Shown: piece after piece, positions 59,743-64,000 of the stretch
How positions within the stretch are numbered: position 1 is the stretch's first letter
How the letters are laid out: each line of letters starts with the position of its first letter
Source of the DNA: Candidatus Bipolaricaulota bacterium
Lineage (GTDB): Bacteria > Bipolaricaulota > Bipolaricaulia > RBG-16-55-9 > DRXL01
Assembly: GCA_025060395.1 (NCBI GenBank)
Contig: JANXCC010000002.1
Location: 166,234 to 230,233 of the forward strand
Direction: 5' to 3'
Length of the DNA: 64,000 nt
Notes under the pieces: generated by a model
What the model was told of the DNA's origin: nothing
Seen by the model: the letters and a program-made list of their open reading frames with translations, nothing else
Databases searched by the model: none
Made by a program: the position numbers and the translations under genes

Positions 59743-60876
59743 ATGAAGCGCGTCCTAGTCGGGATGAGCGGCGGCGTGGATAGCTCTGTTGCGGCACTCT
59801 TGCTCAAGCAACAGGGCCACGAAGTCATTGGCGTCACGCTCAACTTATGGTCTTATGAAGACCGCCAGGAGCCATATAACGAATGTTGCTCGTTGGAAGT
59901 CCGCACCGTCGCGCAGCAGTTGGGGATCGAGCATCACTTCATTGACGCAGGGAAAGAGTTCAAAGAGCGCGTTATAGACGCTTTTCTTGCGGAGCACGCC
60001 CAGGGGCGCACCCCTAGCCCCTGCGGCCGGTGCAATCGCCTCGTGCGCTTTCCCTTGCTCTTAGAGCTCGCGGACCGCTTCGGATGCGAGTACTTAGCAA
60101 CGGGACACCACGCGCGTATCGCCGTCGAAGACGGCGTGTACTATCTCTTGACGAGCAAAGATGCTATCAAAGATCAGTCGTACTTTCTCTATGGGCTGAC
60201 GCAAAGTCAGCTCAGGAGAATTCTCTTCCCTGTGGGGCATCTCTTGAAGAGCGAGGTCTGGCAGATCGCCAAAGAGCATAACTTAGTCTCAGCCCGCAAG
60301 CCCGAGAGCATGGACTTATGTTTTATTCCCAGGGGCGATTATCGCGCGTATCTGCGAGAGAAGCTCGACGGCGCTTTGTTAAAGCCTGGGGAGATTGTAG
60401 ACACTACCGGGCGTGTCGTCGGCCGTCACGAAGGGCTCGCTTTTTATACTATCGGGCAGCGCCAGGGGCTGGGAATCGCCTTAGGGCAGCGCGTCTACGT
60501 CGTGGGCTTCGACTATGAAAAGAACAGACTCATCGTGGGTGACGAGCGCGCGCTCTTCTCCGAAGGGCTGATCGCAACGGACGTGAACTTTGTCTATCCT
60601 CCAGATCTAGCTTTAAGAAAGGGGCTAGGGGAGAGATCTATCACCGTTAAGATTCGCTATCGCAGCCCGCATGTGCCTGCGACGTTAGAGCTCCTCGAAG
60701 ATGGGCGGGTGCGCGTACGCTTCGCGCAGCCCCAGCGGGCCGTTACGCCGGGACAGATCGCGGTCTTTTACGAAGGTGAGCGCGTCCTCGGCGGTGGTGT
60801 GATAGAAAGCGCGCTACGGCAAGCAGACAGTGCCGAGTCTATTACTGAAAATCCTGTTTTGGTAGAGCACTGCTGA
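59743..60876 (+). CDS. mnmA: tRNA 2-thiouridine(34) synthase MnmA
   Basis: 377 residues from ATG 59743; the track start 59692 lies upstream of the promoter. It thiolates U34 of Lys, Glu and Gln tRNAs. PP-loop 'VLVGMSGGVDSSVAALLLKQ', first active Cys in 'TPSPCGRCNRLVRFP', second in 'SMDLCFIPRGDYRAYL', and 'YTIGQRQGLGIALG' are present. The end overlaps the convergent beta-helix gene by 63 nt, within the poorly conserved tail. Confidence 0.97.
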   Translation: MKRVLVGMSGGVDSSVAALLLKQQGHEVIGVTLNLWSYEDRQEPYNECCSLEVRTVAQQLGIEHHFIDAGKEFKERVIDAFLAEHAQGRTPSPCGRCNRLVRFPLLLELADRFGCEYLATGHHARIAVEDGVYYLLTSKDAIKDQSYFLYGLTQSQLRRILFPVGHLLKSEVWQIAKEHNLVSARKPESMDLCFIPRGDYRAYLREKLDGALLKPGEIVDTTGRVVGRHEGLAFYTIGQRQGLGIALGQRVYVVGFDYEKNRLIVGDERALFSEGLIATDVNFVYPPDLALRKGLGERSITVKIRYRSPHVPATLELLEDGRVRVRFAQPQRAVTPGQIAVFYEGERVLGGGVIESALRQADSAESITENPVLVEHC

Positions 60877-61716
60877 GCCGCGAAAGTTATCCGAGAGATA
60901 CCTACATTTGCGTAACTGAGCTGCCACTCCCCAAAGCTCGTTCTGGGCTATCACGTTCGCGATAAGCTCTGTCTGAGACGCTCCCACGAGCAAGATCCCG
61001 GACCCACGATTCTGCACGACCTCGCTCTCAAAGACTTTGACAGTGCCAACGCTCTCGACGCCGGAGCGCCCGCTCGATCGAATGAGCGTTCTCACTATGG
61101 AAGCTGTGCCCCAGATCTCAAGGCCGTTTTCGCGGCTGCGCTCGACTGTGCTGTCGCGCAGCTCCACCGACGCGCTAGGAGAGACGTAAACTCCCCAGCC
61201 GTTCTCCAGAACTTCCGAGCTGAACACAGAGACGTGAGCTGTATCGAGCACGTAGACGCCGACCCAAGGGGTGCGTGCGATGCGCACGGAGTCAAGAGTG
61301 ACGCGAGCAGCGCCGCGGGCTTGCAGCCCCGACGGACAGAGCAACTCGGGGTAGAAGAGCGCGCACTCCTTGCCGTGTTGAGGAGCATCTGATGCTTTAG
61401 GCGCGTCTGCGAGTGTCAAATTGCTGAGGGTCACAGTAATGGGGTTGTCGCTCTGCACGAAGATCACGGGAAACCCGGGCTTACCGCCGCGTAGCATAGT
61501 CTGTGCTATCCCCGCGCCCTTGAGCGTGAGACTTTTTGTGATCACGAGATTCTCCGTGCAGACTCCAGGAGCGAGCATGATGGTATCGCCATCGCGAGCG
61601 CGATCAATAGCGGCTTGGAGTGAGCTGGTCGTGCAGTCTAGGAGAGGTTCTGAGATCATCAGAGCACTCACAAGAAGGAGGACGCTGGCTAACTCCACGA
61701 TATGTCGTGCTGCCAT
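60814..61716 (-). CDS. exported right-handed beta-helix (NosD-like) protein
   Basis: 300 residues. Signal peptide at 1-22 ('VELASVLLLVSALMIS'). 'SLQAAIDRARDGDTIMLAPGVCTENLVITKSLTLKGAG' begins the helix as in NosD/pectate-lyase-like proteins, followed by regular short-strand repeats ('VGVYVLDTAHVSVFSSEVLENGWGVYVSPSASVELRDSTVERSRENGLEIWG', only the pattern matters). Six Cys are spread over the chain. It may bind or cut a polysaccharide; no catalytic residues can be assigned. It lies 7 nt downstream of uvrA. Confidence 0.8.
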   Translation of the reverse strand: MAARHIVELASVLLLVSALMISEPLLDCTTSSLQAAIDRARDGDTIMLAPGVCTENLVITKSLTLKGAGIAQTMLRGGKPGFPVIFVQSDNPITVTLSNLTLADAPKASDAPQHGKECALFYPELLCPSGLQARGAARVTLDSVRIARTPWVGVYVLDTAHVSVFSSEVLENGWGVYVSPSASVELRDSTVERSRENGLEIWGTASIVRTLIRSSGRSGVESVGTVKVFESEVVQNRGSGILLVGASQTELIANVIAQNELWGVAAQLRKCRYLSDNFRGSAVLYQNRIFSNRLGTVCLP

Positions 61717-61723
61717 AGCTCGT

Positions 61724-64000
61724 TCAGGTCACCGCGATCGGGCTCAGTTTCAAGATCCTCCTCAAGAACTGTCCCGTGTACGATTCCGGCACACAGGCGA
61801 CTTCTTCAGGTGTCCCCTCGGCGACGACCTGTCCTCCAGCGTCGCCACCTTCGGGGCCTAAATCAATGATATAGTCTGCTGTCTTGATGACGTCCATATT
61901 ATGTTCAATGACTACAATAGTATTACCCGCCTCTACCAATCTGTGCAGCACGTCGAGTAATTTCTCGATATCTGCCAAGTGCAGCCCTGTCGTTGGCTCA
62001 TCCAAGATATAGAGCGTCCGTCCGGTGTCGCGCTTGCTTAGCTCCGTTGCTAATTTCACACGCTGTGCTTCGCCACCCGAAAGTTGCGTCGCTGGCTGTC
62101 CTAGCTGAATGTACCCCAAGCCCACGTCGTATAGGGTCTGAAGCTTTCTCTTAATCGCCGGATGGTGCTCAAAGAACGCCAGCGCCTCTTCGACAGTCAT
62201 AGCTAAGACATCGGCGATGTTCTTGTCTTTATAGCGAATCTCAAGAGTCTCGCGATTGTAGCGCTGGCCCTTGCAGACCTCGCAGGGGACGTAGACGTCG
62301 GGCAAGAAGTGCATCTCTATCTTTATGAGCCCATCGCCCTTGCAGGCCTCGCAGCGCCCACCCTTGACGTTGAACGAGAACCGTCCTGGCTTATAGCCTC
62401 GCGCCCGCGCTTCGGGCACCAGCGCAAAAAGCTTTCTGATGTCGTCAAAGACCCCGGTATACGTTGCAGGGTTGGAGCGCGGCGTGCGTCCAATGGGCGA
62501 TTGATCTATCTCGATGATTTTGTCTATCTGTTCTAACCCTAAGATCGCGTCGTGCTCGCCGGGACGCTCGACAACGTAGCCCAATCTCTGGGCGACGCCG
62601 CGATAGAGAATCTCGTCGATCAGCGTGCTCTTGCCCGAACCTGAGACTCCCGTGACGCAGACGAAGACCCCCAACGGGATTCTTACAGTGAGATTCTTTA
62701 AGTTATGCTGGCGCGCCCCGACGACAGTAAGAAAGCCCTTAGGCTGACGGCGCTTCGTCGGCACGGGGATCTGGCGGCGCCGGCTTAAGAATTGCCCCGT
62801 GATCGAGTTGGGATTCGCACATATATCTTCGAGGCTCCCTGTAGCAACGATATATCCCCCGTGCTTGCCCGCGCCCGGCCCAATGTCCACGATAAAATCA
62901 GCAGATCGTATTGTCTCTTCGTCGTGCTCAACGACGATCACGGTATTGCCCAGATCGCGTAGCCCTTTGAGTGTGTTTATGAGTCTCTGGTTATCTCGTT
63001 GGTGCAGCCCGATGCTCGGCTCATCTAAGATATAGAGCACTCCTACCAAGCCAGAGCCAATCTGCGTTGCCAGCCGAATGCGCTGGGCTTCGCCGCCAGC
63101 GAGCGTCCCTGCCGGACGGTCTAACGTCAAATACTCCAGGCCAACGTCGATGAGAAACTTCAATCTTGTCTTGATCTCTTTCAAGACTTGATGGGCGATC
63201 AGCCACTCACGCTCAGTCAGCTCCAACTCAGAGAAGAACTTATACGCGTCTTTAACGGAGAGCGCGCAGACGTCCATGATGTTCTTTCCGGCAATCGTGA
63301 CCGAGAGACTCTCTGGGCGCAGGCGTTTTCCGTTGCAAGCTGCGCACGGACGCTTGCTCATATATTGCTCGATCTCTTCGCGGGCCCAGTCGGACTCGGC
63401 TTCTCTGTAAGCGCGCTCCAGTGCGGGGATCAGCCCTTCGTAATAGTCCATAAAGTAGCGCGTCCGCCCATAACGATTCGTGTACGGGAACGTGACAGGA
63501 ATGCCGTCCGTGCCGTAGAGCAAGACGTCGAGCTGCTCTCTGGACAGCTTCCCTAGAGGCTTATCTGGATCGATCTTGTACATTCTGCAGACGCCAAAAA
63601 GCACCCCCCAGAGCCATTTGCTCTGCCGATCGGCCCACGGGATCAGCCCGCCGTCTTTAAGAGACTTTTCCGGGTCGATGACGCGCTCTGGGTCGATCTC
63701 CATCTTAAAGCCTAGGCCTGTGCACGTGGGGCACGACCCAAAGGGGCTGTTGAACGAAAACAATCTTGGCTCGATCTTGTCGTAGCTGATCCCGCACTGG
63801 GGACAGGCAAACTGCTCACTGAAGAGAATTTCTCGCTTTTGGTCGACGACGTCGATCAGCACCAAGCCCTTGGCTCTCTTGAGCGCGGTCTCGACAGCAT
63901 CAGCAATTCTGTTCTTATTATCTTGGCGGACGATAATACGGTCGACTACGACCTCGATCGAGTGTTTTTTCTTCTTATCGAGCTCGATCTCGTCTTCCGT
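61724..64000 (-). CDS. uvrA: excinuclease ABC subunit A, N-terminus beyond the window
   Basis: The frame continues through the right edge; the track's M at 63865 is internal. About 758 of roughly 940 residues are present. It finds bulky DNA lesions with UvrB. Visible: '[20 protein letters not shown]', first zinc module ('[19 protein letters not shown]' and '[10 protein letters not shown]'), signature and Walker B of ABC I ('[19 protein letters not shown]', '[15 protein letters not shown]'), Walker A of ABC II '[18 protein letters not shown]', second zinc module '[19 protein letters not shown]' with '[10 protein letters not shown]', and '[19 protein letters not shown]'. ABC I Walker A lies outside the window. 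Confidence 0.98.
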   Translation of the reverse strand, partial: TEDEIELDKKKKHSIEVVVDRIIVRQDNKNRIADAVETALKRAKGLVLIDVVDQKREILFSEQFACPQCGISYDKIEPRLFSFNSPFGSCPTCTGLGFKMEIDPERVIDPEKSLKDGGLIPWADRQSKWLWGVLFGVCRMYKIDPDKPLGKLSREQLDVLLYGTDGIPVTFPYTNRYGRTRYFMDYYEGLIPALERAYREAESDWAREEIEQYMSKRPCAACNGKRLRPESLSVTIAGKNIMDVCALSVKDAYKFFSELELTEREWLIAHQVLKEIKTRLKFLIDVGLEYLTLDRPAGTLAGGEAQRIRLATQIGSGLVGVLYILDEPSIGLHQRDNQRLINTLKGLRDLGNTVIVVEHDEETIRSADFIVDIGPGAGKHGGYIVATGSLEDICANPNSITGQFLSRRRQIPVPTKRRQPKGFLTVVGARQHNLKNLTVRIPLGVFVCVTGVSGSGKSTLIDEILYRGVAQRLGYVVERPGEHDAILGLEQIDKIIEIDQSPIGRTPRSNPATYTGVFDDIRKLFALVPEARARGYKPGRFSFNVKGGRCEACKGDGLIKIEMHFLPDVYVPCEVCKGQRYNRETLEIRYKDKNIADVLAMTVEEALAFFEHHPAIKRKLQTLYDVGLGYIQLGQPATQLSGGEAQRVKLATELSKRDTGRTLYILDEPTTGLHLADIEKLLDVLHRLVEAGNTIVVIEHNMDVIKTADYIIDLGPEGGDAGGQVVAEGTPEEVACVPESYTGQFLRRILKLSPIAVT

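Noticed and set aside
1-64000. CRISPR array, rRNA operon, insertion sequence or prophage
   Set aside because: No regularly spaced direct repeats, no rRNA segments, no transposase and no phage structural cluster were seen. The only mobile DNA I can support is the tRNA-Leu element and the small palindromes.

Overview
This window comes from a bacterium. It has sigma70-type promoters (TTGACA, about 17 bp, TATAAT), Shine-Dalgarno sites, RF1, RRF, GreA, Lon, UvrA, FtsL and a PBP/FtsI. By eye the base composition is moderately G+C-rich. The mix of genes is a rotary V/A-type ATPase in place of an F-type enzyme, a di-haem class succinate dehydrogenase/fumarate reductase (sdhC-A-B), an FchA-type cyclohydrolase, and several archaeal-flavoured families (a COG2102 PP-loop protein, an Nmd3-like zinc protein, a winged-helix protein). 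This suggests a deep-branching, uncultivated and possibly thermophilic lineage such as Bipolaricaulota/Acetothermia. That placement is an inference only; no rRNA gene is present to test it.

Layout. 1-0.8 kb: truncated family-5 ABC solute-binding protein carrying an unusual inserted domain. 0.8-4.2 kb: sdhCAB. 4.4-6.8 kb: pyruvate kinase and carbamate kinase. 6.9-8.8 kb: a decayed gene, tRNA-Leu(GAG), and a 1.56-kb integrated element bounded by 60-bp att repeats. The element holds one tyrosine recombinase and one small membrane protein. 8.8-11 kb: M28 peptidase, PrsW, GreA. 11.2-20 kb: nine-gene V-ATPase operon with a sodium-binding signature in the K ring subunit. 20-26.6 kb: housekeeping genes (RRF, SDR, S1 protein, Nudix, WalJ-like MBL, PBP, FtsL, FchA, Nmd3-like). 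26.7-32.2 kb: predicted cobalamin uptake and adenosylation cluster. 32.2-38 kb: CoaD, a small zincin, PIG-L deacetylase, Lon, DUF599-like protein. 37.5-41.6 kb: thiamine ABC transporter thiB-thiP-thiQ under a TPP riboswitch. 41.7-44 kb: MscS and a BsuPI-repeat lipoprotein broken by an amber codon. 44-53.1 kb: a Liv-type ABC transporter next to an operon of ALDH, iron ADH, SCP2-like protein and a mandelate-racemase-family enzyme. 53.2-54.8 kb: tRNA-Ile, tRNA-Ala and an Asp-box secreted protein. 54.8-64 kb: RF1, nadB-nadC-nadA, a small membrane protein, MnmA, a beta-helix protein and truncated UvrA.

How it works together. The cell appears to couple central energy generation (PK, carbamate kinase, SDH, probably Na+-linked V-ATPase) with uptake of vitamins it may not make fully (thiamine, B12) and de novo NAD synthesis from aspartate. 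The genome is very compact. Convergent genes overlap or abut, divergent genes share roughly 60-bp promoter regions, and in many genes the -10 box lies only 5-12 nt before the start codon, so many mRNAs look leaderless.

The best candidates for something undescribed are the minimal tRNA-Leu element with its leaderless 13-codon leader coupled to a membrane protein, the solute-binding protein with a phage/surface-type insert, the LivG with a four-cysteine insert and a degenerate ABC signature, and a family of GC-rich palindromes that has entered two reading frames.
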